Assembly: GCA_002439875.1 (NCBI GenBank)
Contig: DJQB01000033.1
Location: forward strand, 15,196-79,195
DNA: 64,000 nt
Source of the DNA: Bacteroidales bacterium UBA6397
GTDB taxonomy: Bacteria; Bacteroidota; Bacteroidia; Bacteroidales; UBA932
Direction: 5' to 3'
The notes beneath the pieces are model-generated. The model ran no database searches, was not told the DNA's origin, and saw nothing but the letters and a program-made list of their open reading frames with translations. This document shows positions 1 through 9,393 of the stretch, piece by piece (position 1 is the first letter of the stretch; every line of letters begins with the position of its first letter). The position numbers and the translations under genes are program-made.

Positions 1-708
1 GACGAGCGTGCGGACAAACTTGCCGACCTTACACAGAAAATGCTCCGCAAGGAAGTTGACGGAATGATCGTCGTGCCATGCGACGGCTCCGAGGAGACCG
101 TCAAGATGCTGAATGACAGGAATGTGCCATTGGTGTTGTTGGACAGGTATATTCCCGGAATAAAGACAGACTATGTAAGTCTCAACAACCGGAAAGCGTC
201 CTATGAAGCGACTGAGCATCTTATAAGGCAAGGTTACAAGAAAATAGGGTTCGTCGGCTATGGAGCGAATCTCACGAACATGAAAGACCGTATCGAAGGT
301 TACTGCCAGGCTTTGACAGACAATGGGGCGAAAGGCTCAATCATCATCAAGCAAGTTGACATGAGTGCCATCGACAAGAGTTGTGAGAAAGCCATGAACA
401 GCCTTATAGAGAACAAGGTGGACGCCATCCTGTTCGCCACCAACACGATCACCATCAAGTGCCTGTACTACATACAGAGCAAAGGCATACATATTCCTGA
501 CGATCTGGGAATAGTCTGTTTCGACGGAGAAAGTGCCTTCGATTTCTTCTATGCTCCGATCACCTACGTGTCCCAGCCACTCGAAAGAATGGCGAGAAAG
601 GCCGTAGAGATACTTATCGAGCATCTGGAATCAGATGACAGCCTCACACAACAGGTGGAAGCCGAGGGATCGCTTGTGAAACGCGCCTCTTCCGGGAAAC
701 GCAAGTGA
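1..708 (+). CDS. LacI/PurR-family transcriptional regulator, C-terminal part (5' end outside window)
   Basis: The reading frame is open from the first base, so the N-terminal HTH lies outside the window. What remains is the periplasmic-binding-protein-like effector domain of LacI-type repressors: VDGMIVVPC near the start, then VPLVLLDRY, a conserved segment around IRQGYKKIGFVG, and a DDLGIVCFDG motif followed by the typical VSQPLERMARKAVEILI end. Family knowledge: such proteins bind a sugar and control an adjacent catabolic locus. The glycosidase genes starting 100 bp downstream on the same strand are the obvious candidate target. Which sugar is sensed cannot be read from sequence. Confidence 0.88.
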   Translation, partial: DERADKLADLTQKMLRKEVDGMIVVPCDGSEETVKMLNDRNVPLVLLDRYIPGIKTDYVSLNNRKASYEATEHLIRQGYKKIGFVGYGANLTNMKDRIEGYCQALTDNGAKGSIIIKQVDMSAIDKSCEKAMNSLIENKVDAILFATNTITIKCLYYIQSKGIHIPDDLGIVCFDGESAFDFFYAPITYVSQPLERMARKAVEILIEHLESDDSLTQQVEAEGSLVKRASSGKRK

Positions 709-810
709 CAATGCAATCTCATTCCAACTATTATTGCAATCATAATGTTAAATTGATTTAGCGGATTTATACACACCTCAAACACACACACTCGTAAAAA
801 ATCTACTACA

Positions 811-1971
811 ATGAAGACAACAAAACTCATCACATCATTGATCTGCAGCCTGATGGCACTGTCCATGTCAGCGCAGGACTTCAATGGACTGGGCATGAAC
901 CTCGGAAATCTCTCAAGGCTTTCGAACGCAGAGACCAGATCCATTTCTCCTGAGAATTTCACCGGTGCCAAAGGCCAGGGAGCCAAGGCTGTTCCGGAAC
1001 TGCCGAACACAAAGAATGTCAACAACGCATCCTGGGCGGCCCGAGATCTCGGCGAAGGATGGAAAGTCAATCCTTACATAATCATTAATTCAGGCGAAAC
1101 CGTCACAATCGCAGAAATGGAAGGCCCCGGAGCTGTCCAGCACATTTGGATGACTCCTACAGGAATATGGAGATGGAGCATCATCCGAATCTATTGGGAT
1201 GACGAGGAGACTCCATCCGTGGAATGTCCTATCTCGGACTTCTTCTGCATGGGATGGAATGAATATGCCCCTTTGGTCTCCCTGCCTGTGTGCGTGAATC
1301 CAGGAAGCGCATTCAACTGTTACTGGCAGATGCCTTTCAGAAAGAAATGCAAGATAACCATGGAGAACATCAACCCGAAAGACGCTATGACACTTTACTA
1401 CCAGATAGACTACACACTTACCGAAGTTCCGGAAGATGCGGGTTATTTCCACTGCCAGTTCAGAAGGACACGTTATAATGAAAGTTCCGACTTCACTGTG
1501 CTTGACGGAGTAAAAGGCCAAGGCCAATATGTCGGAGTCTATATGGCATGGGGGCTCACCAATAACGGCTGGTGGGGAGAAGGAGAGATGAAATTCTTTA
1601 TCGACGGTGACAAAAAACACCCTACAATCTGCACTACCGGAACGGAGGACTACTTCTGCGGATCCTATAATTTCGACAGAAACGGCAGATTCACGGAATT
1701 CTGCACGCCTTACGCCGGACTTTGTCAGGTGATAAGGCCGGACGGAACTTACCGCTCTCAGGAAAGGTTCGGACTGTACCGGTGGCACATCATGGATCCG
1801 GTCAGGTTTAAGAAAGACTTCAAGGCGACCATTCAGGATCTGGGTTGGAGATTCGACGGAAGATACTTGCAGCAGCATTCCGACATCTCCGCCACTTCCT
1901 TCTGGTACCAAGCCGAGCCACACGCGAAATTCCCTGCGTTCCCAGCCTGGCAGGATCTAGAGAATTATTAA
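811..1971 (+). CDS. Secreted GH172 (DUF2961) glycoside hydrolase
   Basis: A signal peptide (about residues 1-21, ending SMSAQ) precedes a DUF2961 domain, the family founding GH172. Recognisable blocks are ETRSISPENFTGAKGQG near the start, GETVTIAEMEGPGAVQHIWM (residues 95-114), a GEGEMKFFIDGD segment and TGTEDYF. GH172 enzymes characterised so far act on difructose dianhydride and on D-arabinan/D-fructan-type linkages, with two catalytic glutamates 21 residues apart (E270 and E291 in the bifidobacterial enzyme). Here E258 and E279 sit in the corresponding motifs with the same 21-residue spacing, so the active site appears intact. First gene of a + strand glycosidase run. Substrate is not determined by sequence. 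Confidence 0.85.
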   Translation: MKTTKLITSLICSLMALSMSAQDFNGLGMNLGNLSRLSNAETRSISPENFTGAKGQGAKAVPELPNTKNVNNASWAARDLGEGWKVNPYIIINSGETVTIAEMEGPGAVQHIWMTPTGIWRWSIIRIYWDDEETPSVECPISDFFCMGWNEYAPLVSLPVCVNPGSAFNCYWQMPFRKKCKITMENINPKDAMTLYYQIDYTLTEVPEDAGYFHCQFRRTRYNESSDFTVLDGVKGQGQYVGVYMAWGLTNNGWWGEGEMKFFIDGDKKHPTICTTGTEDYFCGSYNFDRNGRFTEFCTPYAGLCQVIRPDGTYRSQERFGLYRWHIMDPVRFKKDFKATIQDLGWRFDGRYLQQHSDISATSFWYQAEPHAKFPAFPAWQDLENY

Positions 1972-1982
1972 TATTACCGGAA

Positions 1983-3419
1983 ATGAGACGGATGCCCATT
2001 CGCTTGTTGTGCATGCTGTGCTTATCGGCATGCATGGCAAGCATCTCGTGCGCCAAAGAGGACGACACGAGAACAAAGGAAAAGAGTGAGGTTCAAATCA
2101 GTATTGCCAAGAATGAGATCACTCCGGTTGAGGGTATGGCCGAGATTCAGATGACAATAAGCGGCTTCGAGAACCTTGACTACCTTAAAGTCGTAAAAGT
2201 AACCAGTTACGGGAAGCTTCCGGCAAAGCACGGGAAGTCCTTGGTGACTGACAGATTCACATACTCTTACCTGATAAAGGAAACCGATCCGGAGAATATC
2301 ACTTTGGAATTCACGGCTTTCGATATCGAAGGAAAGGCAAGCGACACCCGTGCCGTAAGAATCACCAACACTGGCCAGAAGAAATCGTCGGACATCCGAT
2401 TCTCAAACCTCCAATGTCTGTCAAGGGTCACAGGAGCCGAGGACAACGGACACGACGGTCTGCCTCCAGTAAAATACACATTGAACAACAGAACCGATTT
2501 GAAATACAATGTCGGAGGCACGGACCTTGGCATCGTGTGGGAAATGTCAAAAAACAGATTCGGATTGATTTTCGGAGACACATTCGGAGCCGATTTCAAG
2601 CCCAACTATTCTTCTCCTGGTCCGAATGGAGGCTCGTGGAGGAGCAATGTGATTCTCCTATCGAACGACACCGAACTAAGCAACGGACTGACCATCAACG
2701 GAGCCGTCATGGAAGGGAACGAGGCGAAGCAGATCTGTTTCAGTGCGCACAACACATCAGGAGCAGGAGACTGGACTTCAATCCCGACAGCCGCCATCCA
2801 TGCGAACAACGCGGACTACGTACACTACATGAACATCAGGACGTGGACTGGATGGGTTACAAACTACTCAAGTCTGTACAAGTCCACGAACGGAGGCAAT
2901 GACTGGGAGCGTGTGAACAGCGTGAATTTTTCCGGAGAGAGCAACTTCGGCCAATGTGGCTACTACAACGATGGCGGCACGGTGTACATGATGAGCACCC
3001 AGACAGGGCGTGCCGGCATGCCATACCTCGCCAGATTCAAAGAAACGGACATCGAAGATCCCGGTAAATATGAGTTCTGGAACGGTTTCGGCTGGGCCAC
3101 AGGCAAGGAAAACGCCGCGGCGCCACTTTTCAATGACAAGGTCGGCGAACTGTCATTCTGCTACATGCCGGAACTCCGGAAATGGGTTCTTCTCTACTTC
3201 AATGACCCACGGTACGAAATATGTCTTCGCCACGCCGACAACATGGAAGGTCCGTGGAGCGAACCGATGCAGGTGGCAAGCGGCAGGGACTGGCCCCAGC
3301 TGTATGGCTCATTCATACACCCTCTGTCAAAGAAAGGCACCACATTGTATTTCATAATGTCGATGTGGCTTCCTTACAACACATATCTTATGTCAATAGA
3401 TTTAAAAGCATCAAAATGA
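1983..3419 (+). CDS. DUF4185 domain lipoprotein, putative carbohydrate-active
   Basis: The chosen start at 1983 gives MRRMPIRLLCMLCL followed by a lipobox ending in ASISC. The longer open frame from 1845 would overlap the previous gene by more than 100 bases and lacks a signal peptide. After the lipid anchor there is an Ig-like stretch (roughly residues 30-120), then a DUF4185 domain with TDLGIVWEMSKNRFGLIFGD near its start and repeated strand motifs ending in LYFIMSMW. DUF4185 proteins are predicted beta-propellers related in shape to GH43/GH32 clans and occur in polysaccharide-utilisation loci. The enzymatic activity is not established. Its stop overlaps the start of the next gene by four bases (ATGA), so the two are translationally coupled. 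Confidence 0.75.
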   Translation: MRRMPIRLLCMLCLSACMASISCAKEDDTRTKEKSEVQISIAKNEITPVEGMAEIQMTISGFENLDYLKVVKVTSYGKLPAKHGKSLVTDRFTYSYLIKETDPENITLEFTAFDIEGKASDTRAVRITNTGQKKSSDIRFSNLQCLSRVTGAEDNGHDGLPPVKYTLNNRTDLKYNVGGTDLGIVWEMSKNRFGLIFGDTFGADFKPNYSSPGPNGGSWRSNVILLSNDTELSNGLTINGAVMEGNEAKQICFSAHNTSGAGDWTSIPTAAIHANNADYVHYMNIRTWTGWVTNYSSLYKSTNGGNDWERVNSVNFSGESNFGQCGYYNDGGTVYMMSTQTGRAGMPYLARFKETDIEDPGKYEFWNGFGWATGKENAAAPLFNDKVGELSFCYMPELRKWVLLYFNDPRYEICLRHADNMEGPWSEPMQVASGRDWPQLYGSFIHPLSKKGTTLYFIMSMWLPYNTYLMSIDLKASK

Positions 3420-5389
3420 GACTGTTTCTGACCATTCCGTTACTCATGCTATCCATTTTGGCTTCAGCGCAGCCATCGGTGAGAGTGGATTCTCCCGACG
3501 GATCGATCGGCATCATGTTCCGCACCGTGAAAGGGCAGCTTGAGTACCGCATCACCCATAAGGGGAAAACACTGATCGAAGATTCAGCGATCAGTATCGT
3601 CATGGATGACGCCACACTGGGAGCCGAAGCAAAACTTGGCAAGGTGACCAGAAGAAAAGGCGTTGAGGAATATTCACTTCCTGTGGGGAAATGCAGTCAC
3701 GTCCGCAGTGAGTACAAAGAAACAACAATAGACGTGGTCAATCCGAACAAGAACTTTGACATGTGCTTGCAGGTCAAGGCGTTCAACGATGCCGTAGCTT
3801 TCCGGAACATCATCCGAAAACGTAATGGAGACAAGGCTCTTAACATAAAAAACGAGATTCTTGAGATCAGACCCGAAGGGAATCCGATGGCAAGCGCGCT
3901 GTTCGTTTCCGGTTTCATAAACTCGCATGAAGGGCCATATACCAGAAAAAGGCTCGGCGATCTGGACTCCGGCAAACTCATAGACATGCCTCTTACGCTT
4001 GAATTCGAAGACGGGACATTCGCCGCCGTCACAGAGGCGAATCTTGTGGATTACGCCGGAATGTACCTCATCAAGGATAAGGGGAAACTTACAAGCCACT
4101 TGTCTCCAAGACTTGACAAACCGGAATACTGCGTGATGCTTGACTCCGTCTGCACAACCCCGTGGAGGGTGTTCATGATCAGCGACAGAATCGAGACACT
4201 GATGGAAAGCACCGTGCTGACAAGCCTGTGCGAGCCTTGCAAGATAGAGGACACCTCGTGGCTGAAGCCCGGAAAAACGACATTCCTATGGTGGAATGAC
4301 ACGGAAGTTCCCGACACGACATTCCAGCCTGGCAACAACTTCCTGACAAACAAGTACTACATAGACTTCGCGGCTGACAACGGTCTTGAGTATCATTCCG
4401 TCTATGGCTACGCCGACATGCCTTGGTACTATGACGACGGCCCAGGATTCGGCCTTGCCGGACCGAACGCGGACCCTACCAGACCAGTCCCCCTCCTGGA
4501 CTTCAAAGCGGTGTGTGAATATGCCCGGTCACGCGGCGTTGACATACACGTATGGCTGAACTGGGCGGCATTGTACAAGAATATCGATGAGATATTCACA
4601 AAATTCAATGAATGGGGCGTGAAAGGCATGATGGTGGATTTCATGAACAGGGATGACCAGGAGATGATAACCATCCAGGAGACCATTCTACGCAAAGCCG
4701 CCGAACACAGACTGTTCATTCAGTTCCATGGGGCAAGCAAGCCGTCAGGCCTCTCCAGAACATACCCCAACGAGTTCACCCGGGAAGGCACACTGAACTA
4801 TGAAGTCTATAAATGGGACAATGAAAGGCAGATGGGAGCGGACCACGACATAATTATGCCTTTCACTAGACTTCTGGCCGGTCCCGCGGACTACCACCTA
4901 GGAGGATTCCGCTCTGTTCCTGAGAAAGACTATGTGGTGCATTACTCCCGTCCTCTGGTGACCAGCACAAGATGCCACATGTTGGCCATGTATCTGGTTC
5001 TGGAGAGCTATCTGAACATGATTTGCGACTATCCTGAGGCCTACAAGGGCCAGCCGGGATTCGAGTTCCTGAAGGAAGTGCCCACCGTATGGGACGAGAC
5101 CAAAGTCCTGAAGGCCAAGGTTGCCGAATATGTCGTCACCGCAAGAAGAAAAGGGATAGACTGGTACGTCGGATGCATCAACAACACTACCGAACGGACG
5201 ATAGACATCAATTTCAACTTTCTGGAAGACGGGGAACACTCCCTCGAGCTGCTGAAAGACGCGGACGACACAGACACAAACCCGAACCATCTCGAATCAT
5301 CCGTCATGGATGTCACAAAAGATAGCAGCATAACAGTAAGGCTCGCTTCATCGGGCGGCACCGTTATAAAACTTTCCCGAAAACATTAA
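3416..5389 (+). CDS. Secreted GH97 retaining alpha-glycosidase (alpha-galactosidase-like)
   Basis: Starts at ATG 3416, overlapping the previous stop, with signal peptide MRLFLTIPLLMLSILASAQ; 657 aa is normal for GH97. The N-terminal beta-sandwich (VRVDSPDGSIGIMF) is followed by a TIM barrel with FLWWNDTEVPDTTFQPG and GVKGMMVDFMNRDDQ. GH97 has inverting members (SusB type, catalytic glutamates) and retaining members with an Asp nucleophile (D415) and acid/base E470 in the Bacteroides enzyme BT1871. Here D408 in MVDFM and E463 in NYEVYKW have the same 55-residue spacing, placing it with the retaining, alpha-galactosidase-like branch. Works with the neighbouring GH172, DUF4185 and GH116 proteins, probably on an oligosaccharide with alpha-linked side groups. 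Confidence 0.88.
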   Translation: MRLFLTIPLLMLSILASAQPSVRVDSPDGSIGIMFRTVKGQLEYRITHKGKTLIEDSAISIVMDDATLGAEAKLGKVTRRKGVEEYSLPVGKCSHVRSEYKETTIDVVNPNKNFDMCLQVKAFNDAVAFRNIIRKRNGDKALNIKNEILEIRPEGNPMASALFVSGFINSHEGPYTRKRLGDLDSGKLIDMPLTLEFEDGTFAAVTEANLVDYAGMYLIKDKGKLTSHLSPRLDKPEYCVMLDSVCTTPWRVFMISDRIETLMESTVLTSLCEPCKIEDTSWLKPGKTTFLWWNDTEVPDTTFQPGNNFLTNKYYIDFAADNGLEYHSVYGYADMPWYYDDGPGFGLAGPNADPTRPVPLLDFKAVCEYARSRGVDIHVWLNWAALYKNIDEIFTKFNEWGVKGMMVDFMNRDDQEMITIQETILRKAAEHRLFIQFHGASKPSGLSRTYPNEFTREGTLNYEVYKWDNERQMGADHDIIMPFTRLLAGPADYHLGGFRSVPEKDYVVHYSRPLVTSTRCHMLAMYLVLESYLNMICDYPEAYKGQPGFEFLKEVPTVWDETKVLKAKVAEYVVTARRKGIDWYVGCINNTTERTIDINFNFLEDGEHSLELLKDADDTDTNPNHLESSVMDVTKDSSITVRLASSGGTVIKLSRKH

Positions 5390-5399
5390 AATATTCAAT

Positions 5400-7922
5400 A
5401 TGAGAAGAATATTGACCACCATAATGCTTGTCACCATCGGGTGCTCAAGTTTTGCCAGAGAGTACAACAAAGGCTTTGCCGGAGAGGAACTCAGCCACAT
5501 CGCATTCCCGATAGGCGGACTGGGCTCCGGAATGTTCTGCATCGAAGGGACAGGAGCCATATCCAACCTGTCGTTTCATCATTACCCCGAACTGTTCCAT
5601 GAGCCTTGCACATTCGCGGCGATTCATATTGACGGAGCGCCTGATGGAACGAAAGTGCTTGAAGCCAATGTCCCTGACTACAAGATATTCGGAAGAAGGG
5701 AAGGTGGCATGGGTGTAGGCGGAACGACATGGGGATTGCCAAGATTTGACGAGGGGCGCTTCAAAGCAAGATTCCCTTTTGCGAATATATCCCTGAGCGA
5801 CAACGACATTCCACTGGAAGTTGACATCACAGCATGGAACCCTTTCATCCCTGGTGACGAGGATAATTCAGGACTTCCGGTGGGAGGGTTAGAATATTCC
5901 TTTAAGAACACATCCTCTGAGTGTGTGAACGCTGTGTTTTCCTTCAACACAAGGAATTTCATGTGGAGAAGCAACGATGCCGAATCCCCTATCACAAAAA
6001 TGTCGAATGGTTTTGTGCTGAACCAGAATCCCGTTCCGAACATGGTTGACGCTGAAGGTCATTGTGCCATATTCACGGATGAGGCGAATGCCGTCGTTGA
6101 TTATTGCTGGTTCAGAGGTGGATGGTTTGATCCGCTCACGATGGCCTGGAACAAGGTTTCCTCTGGAGATGTGACACCTAATGAGCCGGCATCAAGCGCT
6201 CCGGGAGCGTCCTTGTTCGTTCCTTTCAGCCTCAAGCCCAGAGAATCCAAGACTGTTCATTTGTACATAGCTTGGTACGTGCCGACCTCGATCCACCGCA
6301 TAGGGCCTGACGCCGAGACGGACAACGACCGAGGAGATTACTACAACGCGGATGACTATAAGGACTATCCTGAACGGTACGAGCCTTGGTACAGCAGGAG
6401 GTTCTCCTCCGTCTCTGATGTCGCCTCATACTGGCTTGCAAACTACCCGAACTTGAGAGAGGCGACTGAGAAATTCACCGACACATTCTATGACTCCACA
6501 CTTCCAGAAGAGGTTGTGGAGGCGATCGCCGACAATCTTACCATCCTGAAATCCACCACGGTCATGCGTCAGCACGACGGCAGGCTATGGGTATGGGAAG
6601 GCAGCGGTGATAACTGGGGAAGTTGCCACGGCTCATGCACCCATGTGTGGAATTACGCCCAGGCGATTCCTCACCTTTTCCCAAGAATGGAAAGAAGCCT
6701 CAGGGAAACGGAACTCCTTGTTGATCAGAACAAGGACGGGCATCAGGTTTTTCGGGCAAACATCCCTATCCGCCCCGTAAAACACGATTTCCATTCAGCG
6801 GCGGACGGGCAACTCGGAGGAATCATGAAAGTTTACCGCGAATGGAGGATAAGCGGAGACAATGACTGGATACGCTTCCTGTATCCTCAGATCAAGAAAA
6901 GCATGGATTACTGCATCCGCACTTGGGACCCATACGAAAAAGGCGCATTGGAGGAACCTCACCACAACACGTACGACATCGAATTCTGGGGGCCGGACGG
7001 AATGTGTACCAGTTTCTACGTCGGAGCGTTGAACAGTATCGTCCACATTGGTGAATTCCTCGGAGAAGACACTTCACGGTACAGAGATCTGTTAAGGAAA
7101 TCTCTCAAGTTCATGAACGACGAACTCTGGAACGGCGAGTATTTCATCCAGAAAATCCGTTGGAAAGGGCTGAAGGCGGAAGATCCGACCTCGGCGCAGT
7201 CATTCCACAGCGGCTATTCCGACGAGGCCCGCAAAGTCCTTGAGAAAGAAGGACCGAAATATCAATATGGTGACGGATGCCTTTCCGACGGAATAATTGG
7301 TGGCTGGATGTCCATGGTGTGCGGTCTGGAGGAGCCGTTCGGCAAAGAAAAGGTGACCGGGCATCTTAATTCCGTATACAAATACAATCTCAAACATGAC
7401 CTCAGGGATCACGCCAATCCTCAAAGACCGGGATACGCTGTCGGCGATGATGGCGGACTTCTCCTGTGCACCTGGCCGAAAGGCGGAAAGCTCAGTCTTC
7501 CGTTCGTCTACAGCGATGAGGTCTGGACAGGAATAGAGTTTCAGGTGGCGGCACACCTCATGTTCGAAGGTGAGGTCGAGAAAGGACTCGACATTGTCAG
7601 AACCTGCCTTGACCGGTACGACGGGACTCGGCGCAATCCTTACAATGAATATGAATGCGGATCCTGGTACGCAAGAGCCTTGTCCAGCTACAGTCTGCTC
7701 CAGGCTCTGACCGGCATCCGCTTCGATGCTGTGACCGGGACATTGTTCATCGATTCACGTATAGGAAATGATTTCAGGTCTTTCTTCTCAGCTGAAGGTT
7801 GGTACGGCACCATAGGGCTTGAAAAAGGAAAGCCTTTCGTAAAGGTGAGCAAAGGAGACGCTAGGATAAACAAATGCATGGTCAACGGCCGCAAATTGAA
7901 CGTTAAATTCCTCGCGGACTGA
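5400..7922 (+). CDS. Secreted GH116-like (GBA2/DUF608 type) glycosidase
   Basis: 840 aa with an N-terminal signal (MRRILTTIMLVTIGCSSFAR). The first half matches the GBA2 N-terminal beta domain: HIAFPIGGLGSGMFCIEGTG, then GGLEYSFKNTSS. The second half is an (alpha/alpha)6 barrel with GSCTHVWNYAQAIPHLFP, HHNTYDIEFWGPDGMC (near residues 522-537), GDGCLSDGIIGGW and the late NPYNEYECGSWYAR block. GH116 members are retaining beta-glucosidases, beta-xylosidases and glucosylceramidases. This protein has HHNTYD where classical members have PDQTYD, so I would not assign catalytic residues or substrate from sequence. It follows the GH97 gene by 10 bases and ends the run; a stem-loop terminator lies downstream. 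Confidence 0.82.
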   Translation: MRRILTTIMLVTIGCSSFAREYNKGFAGEELSHIAFPIGGLGSGMFCIEGTGAISNLSFHHYPELFHEPCTFAAIHIDGAPDGTKVLEANVPDYKIFGRREGGMGVGGTTWGLPRFDEGRFKARFPFANISLSDNDIPLEVDITAWNPFIPGDEDNSGLPVGGLEYSFKNTSSECVNAVFSFNTRNFMWRSNDAESPITKMSNGFVLNQNPVPNMVDAEGHCAIFTDEANAVVDYCWFRGGWFDPLTMAWNKVSSGDVTPNEPASSAPGASLFVPFSLKPRESKTVHLYIAWYVPTSIHRIGPDAETDNDRGDYYNADDYKDYPERYEPWYSRRFSSVSDVASYWLANYPNLREATEKFTDTFYDSTLPEEVVEAIADNLTILKSTTVMRQHDGRLWVWEGSGDNWGSCHGSCTHVWNYAQAIPHLFPRMERSLRETELLVDQNKDGHQVFRANIPIRPVKHDFHSAADGQLGGIMKVYREWRISGDNDWIRFLYPQIKKSMDYCIRTWDPYEKGALEEPHHNTYDIEFWGPDGMCTSFYVGALNSIVHIGEFLGEDTSRYRDLLRKSLKFMNDELWNGEYFIQKIRWKGLKAEDPTSAQSFHSGYSDEARKVLEKEGPKYQYGDGCLSDGIIGGWMSMVCGLEEPFGKEKVTGHLNSVYKYNLKHDLRDHANPQRPGYAVGDDGGLLLCTWPKGGKLSLPFVYSDEVWTGIEFQVAAHLMFEGEVEKGLDIVRTCLDRYDGTRRNPYNEYECGSWYARALSSYSLLQALTGIRFDAVTGTLFIDSRIGNDFRSFFSAEGWYGTIGLEKGKPFVKVSKGDARINKCMVNGRKLNVKFLAD

Positions 7923-8033
7923 TGAAGTCACCGAACTTTCCCGCGCTCACGAAGCCCCGAAGACCTTCTGACCGAGCTCTGGATCCCGATCGCATAGGCA
8001 AACGCACATCAGATTTACCTTCTTCTATCATGG

Positions 8034-8069
8034 CCAGTCCCGCCCCCTCACCACGGCAGGGCTGGTTTT
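8034..8069 (+). terminator. Probable intrinsic terminator of the glycosidase run
   Basis: CCAG(t)CCCGCC pairs with GGC(a)GGGCTGG across a 10-base loop and is followed by TTTT. It lies about 110 bases after the GH116 stop codon. Confidence 0.5.
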
Positions 8070-8080
8070 AATGGTCATTG

Positions 8081-8193
8081 CCGTGGAGGCTAAACCACTA
8101 ATATTCAAAGGAAACGAAAGAGCTACTCCCACTCGTTACGGGCAGAAGCAGAGGCTAGTAAAACATTCATTTACAGATTGTTATCCTCCACAG
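8081..8193. repeat. 113-bp palindromic element, copy A
   Basis: Begins CCGTGGAGGCTAAAC and ends with the inverse TTATCCTCCACAG. The centre has CTACTCCCACT on the left and a degenerate AGAGGCTAG on the right. Aligns end to end, without gaps in total length, to copies at 28913-29025 and 59138-59250. The right arm shares the 12-mer CATTCATTTACA with copy B. The core hairpin is more decayed than in B and C. Confidence 0.65.
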
Positions 8194-8353
8194 ACTCATT
8201 TACCGTTGAGTCTATGACATGGCTTGCAGAGACACCGGGTGTTGATGTCTGCTGAGAAAAGAGGTCGATTCGACAAGTTAATTACCGAAACGGACGGTGG
8301 AAGTATGTGGGCCAGAGAGTAGGAGACCTGTAAAGACGCCGTAAAGGATAATC

Positions 8354-8387
8354 GTGCGGAATGTTGTAAAAACCTAAGATTCCGCAC
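8354..8387. promoter_or_regulatory. 9-bp perfect dyad upstream of the ATPase pseudogene
   Basis: GTGCGGAAT (8354-8362) and ATTCCGCAC (8379-8387) are exact inverse repeats around a 16-base spacer. The right half falls where the -33 element would be for the -7 box at 8409, so this may be an operator. Confidence 0.35.
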
Positions 8388-8408
8388 AGTTATCCCAAAT
8401 AATATTCA

Positions 8409-8416
8409 TACTTTTG
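8409..8416 (+). promoter_or_regulatory. Bacteroidetes -7 box TACTTTTG
   Basis: Matches TAnnTTTG 20 bases before the ATG at 8437. No TTTG is found at the expected upstream distance. Confidence 0.35.
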
Positions 8417-8436
8417 CAGAAAGGAAACACTCCATT

Positions 8437-9389
8437 ATGTTTATAGGCAGAAAGAAAGAATTGGCCGAGCTCCGAGACACGCTGAACGCAGAGTCCTCTA
8501 GATTTATCGCTGTTTATGGCAGGCGCAGAGTCGGCAAGACATTACTTATAAAAGAAGCTTTCGGCAAAAAGATCTCATCTCATTATGCCGGAGTATATAA
8601 TGTGACCAAGCGGAAACAACTCTTGAATTTCTGTCTGGCATTGAAAAACTCCGGAATGGCAGACTTCCCTATTCCCGAAAATTGGGTCTCCGCATTCGAT
8701 CTGCTTGGGAGTTATCTGGACAGCATCAAAACGGGAAAAAAGTCGTGTTTCTTGACGACGTACCGTGGATGGACACGCCTAAGTCAGACTATCTTCCGGC
8801 ATTGAAGCACTTTTGGAACAACTGGGCCGCACTCAGGAATGACATTATCCTGATAATCTGCGGATCCGCCACTTCTTGGATTGTGAAGAAAGTCTTCAGA
8901 AACAAGGGCGGACTGCATAATAGATTGTCATTCAAAATCAATCTTAAACCGTTCACACTGAAAGAATGTGAGAAATATTCCAAAGCGGCCGGGTTGGTGA
9001 TGACCAGATTCCAAAAACTTGAGGCATACATGATTCTTGGCGGAGTTCCTTACTACTGGAGTTTCCTTAATAAAGGAGTAAGTCTGGCGAAAAACATTGA
9101 CAATATGTTTTTTGCTGAAGACGCGAAACTTGACGGGGAATTTTCTGAACTCTACGCCGCATTGTTCAAGAATCCGGATCCCTATGTAGCCGTCGTGGAG
9201 CAACTTGCGGGAAAATCATACGGAATGACAAGGGATGATCTTCTCGAAAAGCTGTCACTAAGCGACGGTGGCAAACTTTCCTCAATTCTGGAAGACCTCG
9301 TAAATTGCGGGTTCATACGCAAATACAACAAGATAGGTTCAAAGACCAAGAACGCTTTGTACCAGCTTATTGACTGCTACACTATTTAG
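8437..9389 (+). pseudogene. ATP_bind_2/DUF234-type ATPase, frameshifted and C-terminally truncated
   Basis: The first frame (8437-8805) encodes MFIGRKKELAEL and a Walker A in VYGRRRVGKTLLIKEAF. The protein then continues in the next frame (8682-9389) with KKVVFLDDVPWMDT (Walker B), ICGSATSWI and the lid region. The shift maps to a run of six A at 8736-8741, where seven would restore GKKVVFLDD. The gene also stops at YQLIDCYTI, where the family normally continues for about 150 residues as the DUF234 nuclease-like domain; the maturase gene starts five bases later. Thus it carries two lesions, although a sequencing error at the A run cannot be excluded for the first. Base composition is visibly more AT-rich than the next gene, consistent with transfer. 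Confidence 0.82.
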
Positions 9390-9393
9390 GAAT

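Larger units (their letters stand above)
7923..8436. other. 514-bp intergenic region with terminator, 113-bp palindromic element and promoter-like site
   Basis: No convincing gene. In order it holds a terminator-like stem-loop (8034-8069), copy A of a 113-bp palindromic element (8081-8193), about 160 bases without recognisable content, a 9-bp dyad GTGCGGAAT/ATTCCGCAC (8354-8387) and a -7-type box at 8409-8416 facing the ATPase pseudogene. Confidence 0.6.

Noticed and set aside
1845..1982. Longer start for the DUF4185 protein
   Set aside because: Would overlap the GH172 gene by 127 bases and hide the lipoprotein signal that begins at 1983.
8197..8353. Possible small gene between element A and the ATPase relic
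   Set aside because: Only short frames without start signals or compositional support.
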